From Tetramitus jugosus (taxonomy: Eukaryota; Heterolobosea; Eutetramitea; Acrasida; Vahlkampfiidae), in assembly GCA_937625935.1 (NCBI GenBank), contig OW569387.1:62001-126000 (forward strand): a DNA stretch of 64,000 bases, in the 5' to 3' direction. A program made the translations under genes and the position numbers. Under the pieces are notes generated by a model. The model was not told the DNA's origin. It searched no databases and saw only the letters and a program-made list of their open reading frames with translations. Within the stretch, counting starts at the first letter, position 1; each line of letters begins with the position of its first letter. This document shows, one piece after another, positions 51,255 through 61,419 of the stretch.

Positions 51255-51878
51255 TCATGCGTCAGAGTCATCATCCTCTTCTAACATCTTCTGTTGCTGA
51301 AGTAGTTTTAGTTGAGCAAGAACGTCGCCGCTGAGACTGGAATGCCGAGGAAGATCGGCCACAACTAAAACCGGTCCTCTCTGGTCAGCTTCAGAGTTCA
51401 CAGGTTCTTCGGGGATTACAACCACGTTCGGATTCTCTACAGGAGGTTGAACAAACTGTCTAGACTTTGGTTTCTTTCCTTGCTGACTAGGTTTCCTCTT
51501 GACTGCCATTGAAAGTCGTTTTACCGACCTGCTGTCTTCATTTTCACCTGATTTAGGGCTATGCTCTTCTTCTGTTGTACAAGTGATTTTGTTAATGTCA
51601 ATACTAACATCAGCACCAGATTGCTCGCTCTGTTCGTTTCCACCAATAATTTCTTTCTTATTTTCCTCATTGGCTGTCGAAATCTTCTCTGCCTTTTCAA
51701 CGAATTCCATTTCCTTTTCTTGTTTGGCGTTGGAGTTGTTGATTTGAACATCAGGGGATTGTTTGGTTGTTGCTGAGGGCTTTTCTTTCCTTGACAAAGC
51801 CATCTCGTGGAGGTCTTCAGACTCATCACTAGAAAAACAACAACACAAGCAACAAAATAATCTTGAAACTTTTCCCAT
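51255..51878 (-). CDS. Probable N-myristoylated/palmitoylated peripheral membrane protein, disordered
   Basis: The 207-residue protein starts MGKVSRLFCCLCCCFSSDE. Gly2 with Ser5 fits an N-myristoylation signal, and the five Cys just after fit palmitoylation. The rest is charged and low in hydrophobics, with KRKPSQQGKKPKSR and an acidic end EEDDDSDA. The segment SGDVLAQLKLLQQQKMLEE looks like a coiled coil near the C-terminus. I see no catalytic domain. A scaffolding or kinase-anchoring role at the plasma membrane is plausible. A possible intron in the Cys run was considered and would create an immediate stop. Confidence 0.7.
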   Translation of the reverse strand: MGKVSRLFCCLCCCFSSDESEDLHEMALSRKEKPSATTKQSPDVQINNSNAKQEKEMEFVEKAEKISTANEENKKEIIGGNEQSEQSGADVSIDINKITCTTEEEHSPKSGENEDSRSVKRLSMAVKRKPSQQGKKPKSRQFVQPPVENPNVVVIPEEPVNSEADQRGPVLVVADLPRHSSLSGDVLAQLKLLQQQKMLEEDDDSDA

Positions 51879-52209
51879 CGTTGTGGATCACTTGCGAATT
51901 GTTTTTCTTTTTGGTCCCAAAATTGTAGAAGATGCAGCAACAGTTCTTTACGGATCTAAGACGGACAAATGCGATGGTTAGATTGCTTTTAGAAGTGTCA
52001 ATCAAGAGATGTCTACAGATGTCTCAACATGAATTAACAAAATGATCAGCAACTGAAATCGAAGCAATTCGAACGTTCGTCTCTTTCTGTGCAAACCATT
52101 CATCAATGTTCCGAAACTCAATTGTATTCAAGGGCATTTCGGCGAATACATTTGGCGCTCTTTTCTGCCAAAGAAAAAACCAGGTATTGAACAACAACAT
52201 ACAAAGCTA
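51879..52209. promoter_or_regulatory. Divergent promoter region with E2F-like TTTGGCGC
   Basis: TTTGGCGC at 52151-52158 lies 52 bases before the ATG at 52210 and matches E2F consensus TTTSSCGC. The preceding ATTTCGGCGAA is related. No additional gene is visible. Confidence 0.35.
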
Positions 52210-54368
52210 ATGATCAGATTATCAGAGAGTCAACAGCAGACCAGAGCCTACAAGATCGCTTCTCTTTTGAGTGAATATCAAGAAAATGAGCTAGAGCTAC
52301 AAGAAGAAGAAGACTACAACCAGGAGGAAGCTCCAATAGCCCAAATAAGGGAGATTCCTCATAAACACTGGATCGAGGAGCAGCTCTTTGGCTCTGAACT
52401 CCAGAACAAAGTTAAGTGTATTCTGTTGTATGGACTGAGAGGGAGTGGGAAAGTGTTTTTAACGAAACAGATCGCAGAGGCCCGTTCAACAACAGCTATT
52501 GTTGTGAATCCATACGATGATTGGTTTATGAACAGTGATACCATTGTTCAAGAGCTAACAAGGAGATTGGATGAAATCAAAAAGAAAGCAAGATATCAAG
52601 ATCATACTGTTCTGGTGTTCACAAACTGTGAAGTAGTGTTTAACATGGAAAGATGGGGAGGTTCTCTGATTCATGTAGTCATGAACTTTATCAAAAAAAG
52701 TACTCCCAACCCGTTGTATTGCATCTTCACTTCGAAAGCTCCAGGAATGATCCCAGAGGAAATTATGGACATTTGTGGAGTTCCAGTGTTTGTTCCACCT
52801 CCGAGCGAGCTTGAGAGAAAGGAGTTCTTTCGAAACAAGATCCAAGAGTTGAAAGACAAGTACCACGACGAACTTCTTGATAAGAAAGACACCCAAATTG
52901 TCACCACTGGAGAGGATGATATCTTAGACGATGAATTTCTTACCCATCTGACACACTCAAGTACACGAAGCTCTTTCTTCAGATTATCAACTTATGTTGA
53001 AAAAGTGTTTGATATCGGAGTGAAAACAAGAGGATCCAAGTTGACCTTACCTCGTAGGTGTGATTTTATTAGGGTTGCCAGCTTCATGTTACAAAGAGAA
53101 CCATCGTATTCCAACGAAGAAATCGCCGAAATGATATCATTTGCCCAGAAACACGGACTAGGTACAGATGTATTTAACCTCTTGTACAAGGAAAAGTTAT
53201 CCACTATCTCTCATCGATGGTATCCATCAATTGATACTTACCTTGCAAGAAGACAGGATAGTAAGGGACAATGGCAGGTGTTATGTTCTTGGAGACCCCA
53301 TTGGTTTCCAATACAGGAAATAACTGGACTACCAAAGAGCCTCTTCAAATCACTTCCAGGTATTTCGAAGTTAGTTTTTCGTTTCAAACCGGTGAATATT
53401 CTCTAACCACATATTGATCAGATACAACGAGAATGGAGTACAAAGAAAGAGAAGTTGTTCAATTGCTGAACTACTTGCAAAAGTCCCAATTACATTCAGA
53501 TGTAAAGACAGCAGATACAAGTGAAGCACTCTCCAGTGGATCAAAAGTTCCTGAGCCATCAACACCCAATCAAAAATCAGACTGTTCGACTCCGGATAAT
53601 AGTCCTGAATCAGGCACTGAAAATGTTGACAGGAGTCCAGAGGACAACAACCGAAAGAGAAAGAATGACCAGGAGGAAGATCGTCAGATAAAAAGAGGAA
53701 AGTCAGATAGCAACTCGAGATTAAAGAAGAGATGGTACGATACTTACTTTGGATCATTAGCATTCGCGTTGTTCAAAGTGAAGACCTGGATGATAAAAGG
53801 AGATGGTCGAATGCAAGTTTCACTGGAACAAAAGAAGTATGGAGGCTCCGTTTATGATTGGGACATCATCTATTTAGGAATGAAACTCATCTATGATGAA
53901 GTTGTAAACTATACGTGCGGGATTCATGCAGCAAGAAAAGTGATCAAGGTACAAACCATTGAAACGAATTTTTCATGTTGAGTAACTCACTAACTATCAT
54001 GAGAACAGAATCATCCCTTGGTTGGTCCCAAGATTGCAGAATGGAGAAGGACCAGAACTTATGTTGACGATCAACTAAAGAAGTTGTTCCGTGTCACATC
54101 TGTTAAACCACAAGAGGAGTTGGATCAATTTATTGAGGATCATCGAGAATGGAAAATTGAAGAGGAGAATGAACAGATGGAGCTCATCAAATCAAAATTA
54201 AACCAACCTCATACCACCAATAGTCCTACAGTGAACCAGAGCAGTAAGCAGGTTATGGCAGGAATGTGCATCATCAACCCAGTGAAACATACAACAAGAA
54301 GCAATTCAACAGCTAGTACAAGCAGCCAAAACATAGAAGACTTGAACATTTTGTTTGACGAGGAGTAG
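52210..54368 (+). CDS. AAA-like P-loop protein with degenerate Walker motifs
   Basis: Three exons, 52210-53359, 53422-53948 and 54009-54368, join to 678 residues; all junctions are GT-AG and keep frame. The N-terminal coiled-coil-like stretch ends near residue 60. Walker A is GLRGSGKVFLTKQ (G75-K81), where the usual Thr/Ser after Lys is Val. Walker B appears as TVLVFTNCEVVF and lacks DE. VPPPSELERKEFFRNKIQELK is the post-sensor AAA segment. Residues 385-460 are a charged linker (RKRKNDQEEDRQIKRG) that may hold a nuclear signal. The last third, with SLAFALFKVKTWMIKG and LVGPKIAEWRRTRTYVDD, is not recognised. It may be an ATPase-like adaptor, for example of a chromatin or replication complex. 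Confidence 0.65.
53360..53421 (+). other. Intron 1 of the AAA-like gene
   Basis: A 62-base intron with donor GTATTT and acceptor TTGATCAG in phase 1. Reading through would end the protein at VNIL. Confidence 0.7.
53949..54008 (+). other. Intron 2 of the AAA-like gene
   Basis: A 60-base intron with donor GTACAA and acceptor GAGAACAG in phase 0. The join gives RKVIKNHPLVGPK. Confidence 0.7.
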
Positions 54369-54413
54369 ATGTAGATTACACAAATATTTTTTATACATCA
54401 TCCGTAAACACAC

Positions 54414-57400
54414 TTATTCAATTCCTTGTCTCTTCAACTTGTTTTGACGCAAAAGAGCACCAGATTTCAAGTCCTTAGCCTTTCTATCCAAGACACCTCT
54501 GCCACCACTGTCATCACTGACCTTCTTCTTAGTGTCAGCTGCCTTCTCAAGCAATGCCTTCTCCTTCTCCAATCTGAGTTGTTCCTTCTTAACCTTGGCT
54601 TCCTCAGCCTTCTTCTTCTTCTCTTCCATTTCTTGGATTTGCTTATTCTTCTGATCGGCTTGGACGTACAATTGAATGAATGAGTCAACCTCGAGGAAGA
54701 ACTTATCAGGTTCCTTGAGCATGTCAGTTTCAGGCACGTCAAACAAACCAGCAGTTTCCTTCAAAATCTTAACCATTTCATCCATCCATTCATCAACCTT
54801 GACCATTTGTTCCATTCCCTTGTCATAGAATGGTTGCATGACTTCGACATAGCGATCATCAGGAATTACATCCTTTGTTCTCTTTGCAATGTGTAGCTTA
54901 ATGTTGTTCAGTCCTTCCTTGCAATTCTTGATATCATCTTGAAGAGAACCAACGAGGACTCTGCTAGCAGGCTTACAACTCATCATATCCTCATGGAACG
55001 TATTCACATCAGGATACTTTTCTGCAATAAATGTAGCAATGAACTGCAACAATGATGTCTTACCATCAGCAGACTTTGTATCGTTCAACTTGGCCAATGA
55101 TTGAAGCTTGAAACCATGTTGAATCTTTCTCTTGTTTTGACCGTTCAAGAAATTACCCATGGTCAACACAACAGCCAAGAACTTGTGGAACTTTGCACTC
55201 TTCTTCATCTCCTTGCATGCCATAATCACAGATTGAATATCAGGCGTAATGTTTGACACGAGTGAGTTGAATTTAAGCTTGAATGACCATGTTTGCAATC
55301 TTTCAACCAATCCGTTCATTCCGAACATTGTCTGGAAGAAGATATCAGGCTCTTGAAGCTCATCATCTCCCTCATATTCGTGCACGAGCTGAATTTCTTC
55401 ATCTGTTGGCACAATTTGTTCCAATGTAAGAATATTACCGTCATTGATGGTTGTTTCATCCATGGAGTGAATGGCTTTCTTCAATTGTTCATAGGTGAAG
55501 CCTCTGATGGAACCAATTTGCAGAGAAATCGTATGTGCTCTCTTTGCATCCAACAATGTAATCTTTTCCTTCTTTGGAGGAGCGGCGTCGACTGCTGATG
55601 ATGCGACAACAGCCTTCTTGGTCGTAAACATTTGTTCCACGAATTCAAGATCGATATCATTAATAATCTCATTTGTTTGCTTGGCAATGTTTGCGGTAAT
55701 GAAAATGGACTTGTTCACTGCTTGTTTGTTAATGGCATCAAAATGAATGTTTCTCGTAGGTCCCTTTGGTGCCTTTTGAGGCAATGGAGGCAATCCACCT
55801 CCCATCATACCCATACCCATGCCCATCATACCCATCATTGGAGGACCAGGAGGACCTCCCATACCAGGTGGTGGAGGTGGTCCTCCGCCCATCATTGGAG
55901 GAGGTGGTGGTCCACCCATCATTCCAGGAGGTGGAGGTGGACCGCCCATCATACCTGGTGGTGGAGGTGGACCGCCCATCATTCCAGGAGGTGGAGGAGG
56001 TCCACCCATCATACCTGGTGGAGGTGGAGGACCGCCCATCATCATTGGTGGTGGAGGAGGAGGCGGTCCACCGCCCATCATCATTGGCGGTGGTGGAGGT
56101 GGAGGAGGACCGCCACCCATCATTGGAGGAGGACCGCCACCCATCATTGGAGGAGGAGGTGGAGGAGGACCACCGCCCATCATTGGTGGAGGAGGTGGAG
56201 GTGGAGCAACTGCTGTAGGTGCTGGAGGAGCAGAAGATGGAGCACTGCTGGTTGCAGCAGTAGCGGCCTTACTCTTTAGCTCTTCAATTTCCTTGCTCAA
56301 CTTAGCCTTGTCAGTCTCTAGAAGCTTGACTTGTTGTTCCAGCTTGGTTTTTGCAGCTTCGACTTCGTTCATGCGATCCTTGACCGACTTTACTTCCTTT
56401 TGCAGAGTCAATACTCGCTCAGAGTCATCTGCTGCGGTAGGTGTCGTTGGAGTGTTCGACGACGTGACTGGAGAGGCGTCAACAGATGGGGAAGAAGGCA
56501 CAGAGACGCCACCATTCTTTCTCACATCGTCCAAATCCTTCTTGACCTTCTTCAAATCCGAGGATGCCTTCTTGTACTTGTCCTGCAACTTCTTATTCAC
56601 AACTTCCAACGTCTTGTTCATCTCTTCGATTGTTTCAGACTCGGATTGAATGCCCTTTAGTTTTTTCTCCAACAGTTCCATGAGTTCATCCTTGTCCAAC
56701 ACGACACGCTTCAAATTATCAATCTCAATAATGTGTTGCTTGTGTGTGTCGATACTGGCCTGTCTCTGATTCACCATCTCTCGATTCAACTTGTCAATTG
56801 TCTCTTCCATGTCAGATATCATGGATTGTTGAGTGAGGACACGATCACGCAACTTTAGTTCATTCATTTGGTCATTGCCCTTACCATTCAACACACTATC
56901 AATCAAATTTTCAATCACTCTCCACAAGTGCTCCGAATCAGGCTTGTTGGTCAACATGACCAACTGATTCAAAATGCGCAAAAAGTTGTTCAATTCCACG
57001 TGACCACCCAACTTTGTCATGACATATTTTGTAATGTCCAACGGATCCGTCATATCCACATTCTCATCCACCACAGAGTCATTAATCGACTGCTCATTCA
57101 TCTCTTCTTCGAGAATGTTGAGCTGCGTGATTAAATCTTCGTCCAACTTTGGCAAATTCTTCATGTCACGAATAATTTGCAACAGACCGAGACTGGAGAA
57201 TTGCTGGTGGATAATCGAACGAGTTCCCTCATCGGGACACGATGTCATGAACGCATTGATCAACATGAGCGCATTGGATCGATAATCATCGTCCTTGACT
57301 GCTCTCAACGATTGCACCAAATCAGAAAATCTCAATCGTTCACGCTTCACTAGCTTGTAATGATTCATGGCATCGATCGCAAGCATGAAACCTTCGTCAC

Positions 57401-58118
57401 TGTCCAACGAACACACGACAGCCATCAAGAACAAGACTTGTGACTTTGTAGGTATGTGTTCCGTGTCCATGACGAGTGCCAAATTCTTGAGTGCATCTTT
57501 CTCTTCCAAGAATGCCTCCAGTCCATAATCCGTGTTCAATATGGCTCTCAAACAGTTGACACAATCGTTTTGAACAGCGTGGTCCACAGCGTCCTTTGAC
57601 GATGTTTTTATGAGATTGGTCGAAGCCAAGATTTGTGAAATGGTTTTGATGCCGTCATAGTTGACAAATGTTTGAACCCAGGTCACTGGCTTAGTTTTGA
57701 GTGAGATGAGCACGTCTTGCAGAGTCTTCTTGTCGAATCCTTCATTGAGTCGTGAGATTAGCTCAGGTACACCGTGATCCATGTCGTTGGCAGCCCTTGA
57801 TGCGTCTTCATAGTTTTTTGCGAGACGAAACTTGTTTTCGAGAGAGTAGTTGGCATATGTTTCTCTGACTTCATTGTTAGCTCCAATGCTGTCCAGCATG
57901 CGCTCAAATCTCTCTTCAATTTCGTCCGCTGGTGGCATCGTAAACGACGATTGCGCGTGCGACGGGTTGGAGGAAAAGGCGGACATTTGTGTCGGGGAGG
58001 ATAAATGTTTTTTGGAGGAGGAAAGTTTGAGCCATTTTTTTTGTTCTTTGCGTTTGGCTTCTTCCTCCTTCTTCTTTTGCTTTTCGAGCTTTTGTTCTTC
58101 CTTGCTCAATTTTGCCAT
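54414..58118 (-). CDS. Diaphanous-type formin (GBD/FH3, FH1, FH2)
   Basis: The 1,234-residue single-exon protein has a basic N-terminal helix, a GBD/FH3 armadillo region (about residues 70-420; FVNYDGIKTISQILAS, NDCVNCLRAILNTDYG), coiled coils (430-630), an FH1 region (634-774) and FH2 (about 785-1150). FH2 is shown by GSIRGFTYEQLKKAIHSM, FKLKFNSLVSNITPD and VVLTMGNFLNGQNKRKIQHG, close to the conserved GNxxN.g..rg.A.GF block. FH1 is made of repeated PPPPP-GMMGG units. A basic tail VLDRKAKDLKSGALL may be a DAD. It should nucleate and elongate unbranched actin filaments with profilin, under Rho-type GTPase control. Pseudopod, cytokinesis or flagellate roles are inferred. Confidence 0.93.
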   Translation of the reverse strand: MAKLSKEEQKLEKQKKKEEEAKRKEQKKWLKLSSSKKHLSSPTQMSAFSSNPSHAQSSFTMPPADEIEERFERMLDSIGANNEVRETYANYSLENKFRLAKNYEDASRAANDMDHGVPELISRLNEGFDKKTLQDVLISLKTKPVTWVQTFVNYDGIKTISQILASTNLIKTSSKDAVDHAVQNDCVNCLRAILNTDYGLEAFLEEKDALKNLALVMDTEHIPTKSQVLFLMAVVCSLDSDEGFMLAIDAMNHYKLVKRERLRFSDLVQSLRAVKDDDYRSNALMLINAFMTSCPDEGTRSIIHQQFSSLGLLQIIRDMKNLPKLDEDLITQLNILEEEMNEQSINDSVVDENVDMTDPLDITKYVMTKLGGHVELNNFLRILNQLVMLTNKPDSEHLWRVIENLIDSVLNGKGNDQMNELKLRDRVLTQQSMISDMEETIDKLNREMVNQRQASIDTHKQHIIEIDNLKRVVLDKDELMELLEKKLKGIQSESETIEEMNKTLEVVNKKLQDKYKKASSDLKKVKKDLDDVRKNGGVSVPSSPSVDASPVTSSNTPTTPTAADDSERVLTLQKEVKSVKDRMNEVEAAKTKLEQQVKLLETDKAKLSKEIEELKSKAATAATSSAPSSAPPAPTAVAPPPPPPPMMGGGPPPPPPPMMGGGPPPMMGGGPPPPPPPPMMMGGGPPPPPPPMMMGGPPPPPGMMGGPPPPPGMMGGPPPPPGMMGGPPPPPGMMGGPPPPPMMGGGPPPPPGMGGPPGPPMMGMMGMGMGMMGGGLPPLPQKAPKGPTRNIHFDAINKQAVNKSIFITANIAKQTNEIINDIDLEFVEQMFTTKKAVVASSAVDAAPPKKEKITLLDAKRAHTISLQIGSIRGFTYEQLKKAIHSMDETTINDGNILTLEQIVPTDEEIQLVHEYEGDDELQEPDIFFQTMFGMNGLVERLQTWSFKLKFNSLVSNITPDIQSVIMACKEMKKSAKFHKFLAVVLTMGNFLNGQNKRKIQHGFKLQSLAKLNDTKSADGKTSLLQFIATFIAEKYPDVNTFHEDMMSCKPASRVLVGSLQDDIKNCKEGLNNIKLHIAKRTKDVIPDDRYVEVMQPFYDKGMEQMVKVDEWMDEMVKILKETAGLFDVPETDMLKEPDKFFLEVDSFIQLYVQADQKNKQIQEMEEKKKKAEEAKVKKEQLRLEKEKALLEKAADTKKKVSDDSGGRGVLDRKAKDLKSGALLRQNKLKRQGIE
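55796..56215 (-). repeat. FH1 tandem repeat (poly-Pro/Gly-Met)
   Basis: About 420 bases of near-tandem units of about 30 bases encode alternating MMGGGPPPPP and PGMMGGPPPPP. Unit boundaries and spacing vary slightly, which suggests slippage and unequal exchange. This creates a long complementary open frame on the plus strand with no coding value. Confidence 0.85.
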
Positions 58119-59102
58119 TCTTATTACTTGTTATTACTTGGTGGTATTATAGTTATAGTTGTTGTATTTTACTAATATATTGATGGATGGTGGAATATAT
58201 AGAGAGAGAGTGAAGAGGAGGGGTGGTGATGGGGAAGCAACTTGATGTTGTTGTTGTTCGTTGTTTGTTGTGGCTGTTTTGTTTTGCGACAACACGAGTG
58301 TCTTTGTGCTATTGGAGAATCAATCCGGTTTCGGTGATTGGTGACAAGTGACGTTTATGTTGAACGCTCAAAGTTTGTTCTTTCGGGTGTTCCAAGGAAA
58401 AAATAGGGCAAGATGACGCTGTGTGGAATTGGCGCCAAAAAAGAATTACAAGGCGATGGCATGAGTTGAGTGACAACCTGTCCTTCAGTTTCAAGAACAT
58501 CTGATTGAATATTGAGAAAGTAAGCAAATAATGTCAGATAAACTTTATGAACTCCAAGGAGTGGCTGCATTGAGGTCTTGAGGTTCACAATGAGCCTAGA
58601 TGGAGAGGTTAGACCTAGATTAAACTATGATGTTAAAGGGCAGATGTTGGGCGAAGAATAGCTCGTCCGGCATGCTCGACGGCAAGATCATCTCTCAGTC
58701 CGAGTAACAGGTATGATTTCTCATTCCTTCTCCGAGTTTTTAAGTATTTTCGGTTTTCAAGTACTTCATCGAAATTCTAGAAATTGAAAATCACAACGAT
58801 TAAAACGCAAGAAACAGCACCAATAACACCACAACGCACAAACAACCACCAATGATAACTCATGAGGCGCCACAACGCGCGACAAATTGCGATTTCTCTG
58901 AGAAATATCAATCGGGCATGGTATAGGGGTAGCATTCCAGACTGTCACTCTGGCGACCCGGGTTAGATTCCCGGTGCTCGAGACCTTTTGTGAAAGCATT
59001 CTCTAGTGTGTTTTTTAGTGTTTTCCTTTGCTTGTGGTTTTTGAGTATTTTCCGCTCCGCCCTTTTCGCTCAGTTGTGCCAAGTTAAAATTCAAGTGAAC
59101 GA
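58119..59102. other. Intergenic region with tRNA-Asp, formin to methyltransferase
   Basis: Apart from the tRNA at 58912-58982, no gene is visible. Short frames on both strands lack features. GGCGCC with flanking AAAA lies at 58431-58440. A GAGAGAGAG tract at 58201-58211 and GTTGTTGTT runs near 58245 mark the formin leader. Confidence 0.5.
58912..58982 (+). tRNA. tRNA-Asp (GTC) copy 2, with C56A change in the T-loop
   Basis: Identical in all 71 bases to the tRNA-Asp at 42230-42300 except one: the T-loop reads TTAGATT where the other has TTCGATT. C56 normally pairs with G19 to form the elbow and is also part of the B-box for TFIIIC. All stems and the GTC anticodon are intact. It may be a weakly expressed or dead gene. 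Confidence 0.75.
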
Positions 59103-61373
59103 ATGGTATCCACAAGGTCATCATCCACCAATGATCAATCTCTGACCAGTGGGCCTCAGAAGAATGACAACAAGAATCATACTCGACAATCAAAGAGATC
59201 CATCAACAAAATCACTCCCAGTGAGAGCTCCCACTCCAACCACAGCTCTCGTGTCAAACGTTCAAAAAGCTCTCACTCAAATTCAACTACTGATCCACAA
59301 TCATCATCATTATTGAAAAAATCAAAAAAAGCGGACAATGACAACAAGGAAGAAACAACAGATCCAATCACAACGTTCACAAAAACACCAAGTTATTTTC
59401 GTGGTTATGTCGACACATTTTTCGAATGGTCACCTGACTCTACACTGATCAAACGAATTTTACCAAAATCGTCCTTGTCACGAAAACGTCGACGACAATT
59501 ACAATTACTCCATGGTGATGATGCATCATCATTATCATCAACTTGTGAGCAGACAACAACAAGTGCACGTCAAAGCTCTGTTGTAACAATAGCTCCAATA
59601 GCTACTACTACTAGTACAACAAGAGAAAGAAACAATGCTATTCCAAGCTATGCCATCTCTGATTCGAGAGCTTGGTGGAAACAAGTTCATTTGGGAGGAA
59701 CGAACGCAAAGAACATGCAGGATGCTCGTGCGTACAATTGGGATTTTTTGCACTTGTGCGAAGTGTTTGGTTATGGAAATGATCCGTTGAGTATTCAACA
59801 AAAGAATGTATTTATTTTTGGAATGATTGAGAATGAACGAGTGAAGATTAAGGGTGTTTTGAGATGTGTTCCTGCGTTTGTTGTAGTGGTAACAGATTTG
59901 GAAGAACCGTCGATTGTGGTCAAACATGCAAATTCAAAGAATGGTGCGACTGTGGAGGAGCATTTCGAGCTAAGAAAGGAAAAGTTGGAGTGGAAACAGA
60001 TGAATCGTGTCAATGGAGCAAACAAAATTTGTATCTTGTACAGTAATCAACGAAGATTGAAATCGAACGAGTTGGAGAGTGAGAGTGCGAGTCCATTGTT
60101 CCTGCGGCCGAGTGAGTTATTGGAAGAGACGACCGTGCATTTGAATTTCAATGAAATCAATATGACTTTTGATCGAGTGAAGGATAAGGTGGATCAGTGG
60201 ACGAAACAACAAGCAAAGTTGCACAAATTGAAAAAGAGTGATTTGAAGGCTCTTGTGGACAGTGTGAAGGAGAAGATTCATTCTATTGATCATCGTCAAA
60301 AGTTGCGCAAAATTCTGATTGATGCTATGTCTGAAGATCAGAGGCGGTCTGCAGATAATGCACGGTATTACAAGTTTTATCCTCGAATGGAGCAAGAGTT
60401 AGAAGAAGGTGCAGAGGATGTCAAGTCGTTTCCTCGTACCACTAATATTACAGGCCTAGGCAAAGCTCATCAAATTTTCGACAATATGAACTGGGAGCCC
60501 ATTGATGCTCTCTTTTGTCGTCAATCTCGATTCAACACGAGAGTAGTTGTTCTGAATACGCAATTGGATAATGAGACAGTATGGCGTGAATTGCAGTTTG
60601 GGTACAAGCAATATGTCCAAGGACGAATACGGTTGAAGAAGAATTTGGATTTGGATCATTCTGGTCGTTGTGGATACATTGATTCAATGGCTACTGCTGG
60701 TATGGCCTTCCTAAAAGCATTCAAGAGTCCTAGTGCCAAGAAGGTGTTTCCAAAGTCGTCTCACGCTCGGTTGTTATTTGCTGGGCTAGGTGTCGGTGCT
60801 CTACCCAATATCTTTATACGACTGTTCCCTCATGTGATAATTGATGTAGTAGAAATTGACCCAGTTGTGGCAGAAGCAGCTGAAGAGCTCTTTGGTTTCG
60901 ACACTGAGAAAGCAAACTTATTTATTGAAGACATTAATGACTTCTTGGTGAACAGTGTGGATCAAAACACAAAGTATGATGCCATCTTCATGGATGTGGC
61001 CGATGAGAATGGACTGCCAAAGGAGTTAGTAACACCACAATTCCTCGAGAAGCTTTCATCGATTATGACTCCTCAATCTGCAATGATCACCAATGTATTT
61101 CTTCATCGGAAACGCGACTTCCACAGTGTCTTGCACATATTTGAGGAGTCGTTCCAATCTGTTCACTGGCTTGCATGCAGCGAATGTGTGAACAATCACA
61201 TTGTCGTGTCTTACAACGCGGAGGCCATACCTGAGGATGACGTCATTACGAAGAACCTGAATGTTTCCGAAGATTTCGATTACAATTACTGGGATGTGCT
61301 AGACTATGGCATCAAGAAAGGTAAGCTTGCCTCAATTGAGGATGAAGAGGATCAATCGGAATCAGCAAACTAG
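59103..61373 (+). CDS. Spermidine-synthase-fold SAM methyltransferase, large
   Basis: The 756-residue protein has a disordered, Ser/Lys-rich N-terminus (residues 1-90; possible nuclear signals KRSKSSHS and KKSKKAD). The middle (190-460) is unassigned. The C-terminal third contains a Rossmann SAM fold: ARLLFAGLGVGALPNIFIRL (motif I), IIDVVEIDPVVAEAAEELFG (motif II with acidic E-I-D), then YDAIFMDVADENGLP and MITNVFLHRK. The order and wording resemble spermidine synthases and the METTL13 C-terminal domain. Methyl or aminopropyl acceptors cannot be told from sequence. There is no visible intron. Confidence 0.75.
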   Translation: MVSTRSSSTNDQSLTSGPQKNDNKNHTRQSKRSINKITPSESSHSNHSSRVKRSKSSHSNSTTDPQSSSLLKKSKKADNDNKEETTDPITTFTKTPSYFRGYVDTFFEWSPDSTLIKRILPKSSLSRKRRRQLQLLHGDDASSLSSTCEQTTTSARQSSVVTIAPIATTTSTTRERNNAIPSYAISDSRAWWKQVHLGGTNAKNMQDARAYNWDFLHLCEVFGYGNDPLSIQQKNVFIFGMIENERVKIKGVLRCVPAFVVVVTDLEEPSIVVKHANSKNGATVEEHFELRKEKLEWKQMNRVNGANKICILYSNQRRLKSNELESESASPLFLRPSELLEETTVHLNFNEINMTFDRVKDKVDQWTKQQAKLHKLKKSDLKALVDSVKEKIHSIDHRQKLRKILIDAMSEDQRRSADNARYYKFYPRMEQELEEGAEDVKSFPRTTNITGLGKAHQIFDNMNWEPIDALFCRQSRFNTRVVVLNTQLDNETVWRELQFGYKQYVQGRIRLKKNLDLDHSGRCGYIDSMATAGMAFLKAFKSPSAKKVFPKSSHARLLFAGLGVGALPNIFIRLFPHVIIDVVEIDPVVAEAAEELFGFDTEKANLFIEDINDFLVNSVDQNTKYDAIFMDVADENGLPKELVTPQFLEKLSSIMTPQSAMITNVFLHRKRDFHSVLHIFEESFQSVHWLACSECVNNHIVVSYNAEAIPEDDVITKNLNVSEDFDYNYWDVLDYGIKKGKLASIEDEEDQSESAN

Positions 61374-61419
61374 AATGCCTGGTCATCACATGACTCAATA
61401 AACCTGCTGACAGGCTCAA

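Noticed and set aside
51840-51875. Possible intron within the Cys-rich N-terminus of the myristoylated protein
   Set aside because: GT-AG borders exist, but splicing would put a TGA directly after the third codon.
55819-56649. 276-codon plus-strand open frame rich in Gly/Pro/Ile across the formin FH1 region
   Set aside because: It is the complement of the poly-proline tandem repeat; codon periodicity follows the formin gene on the minus strand.
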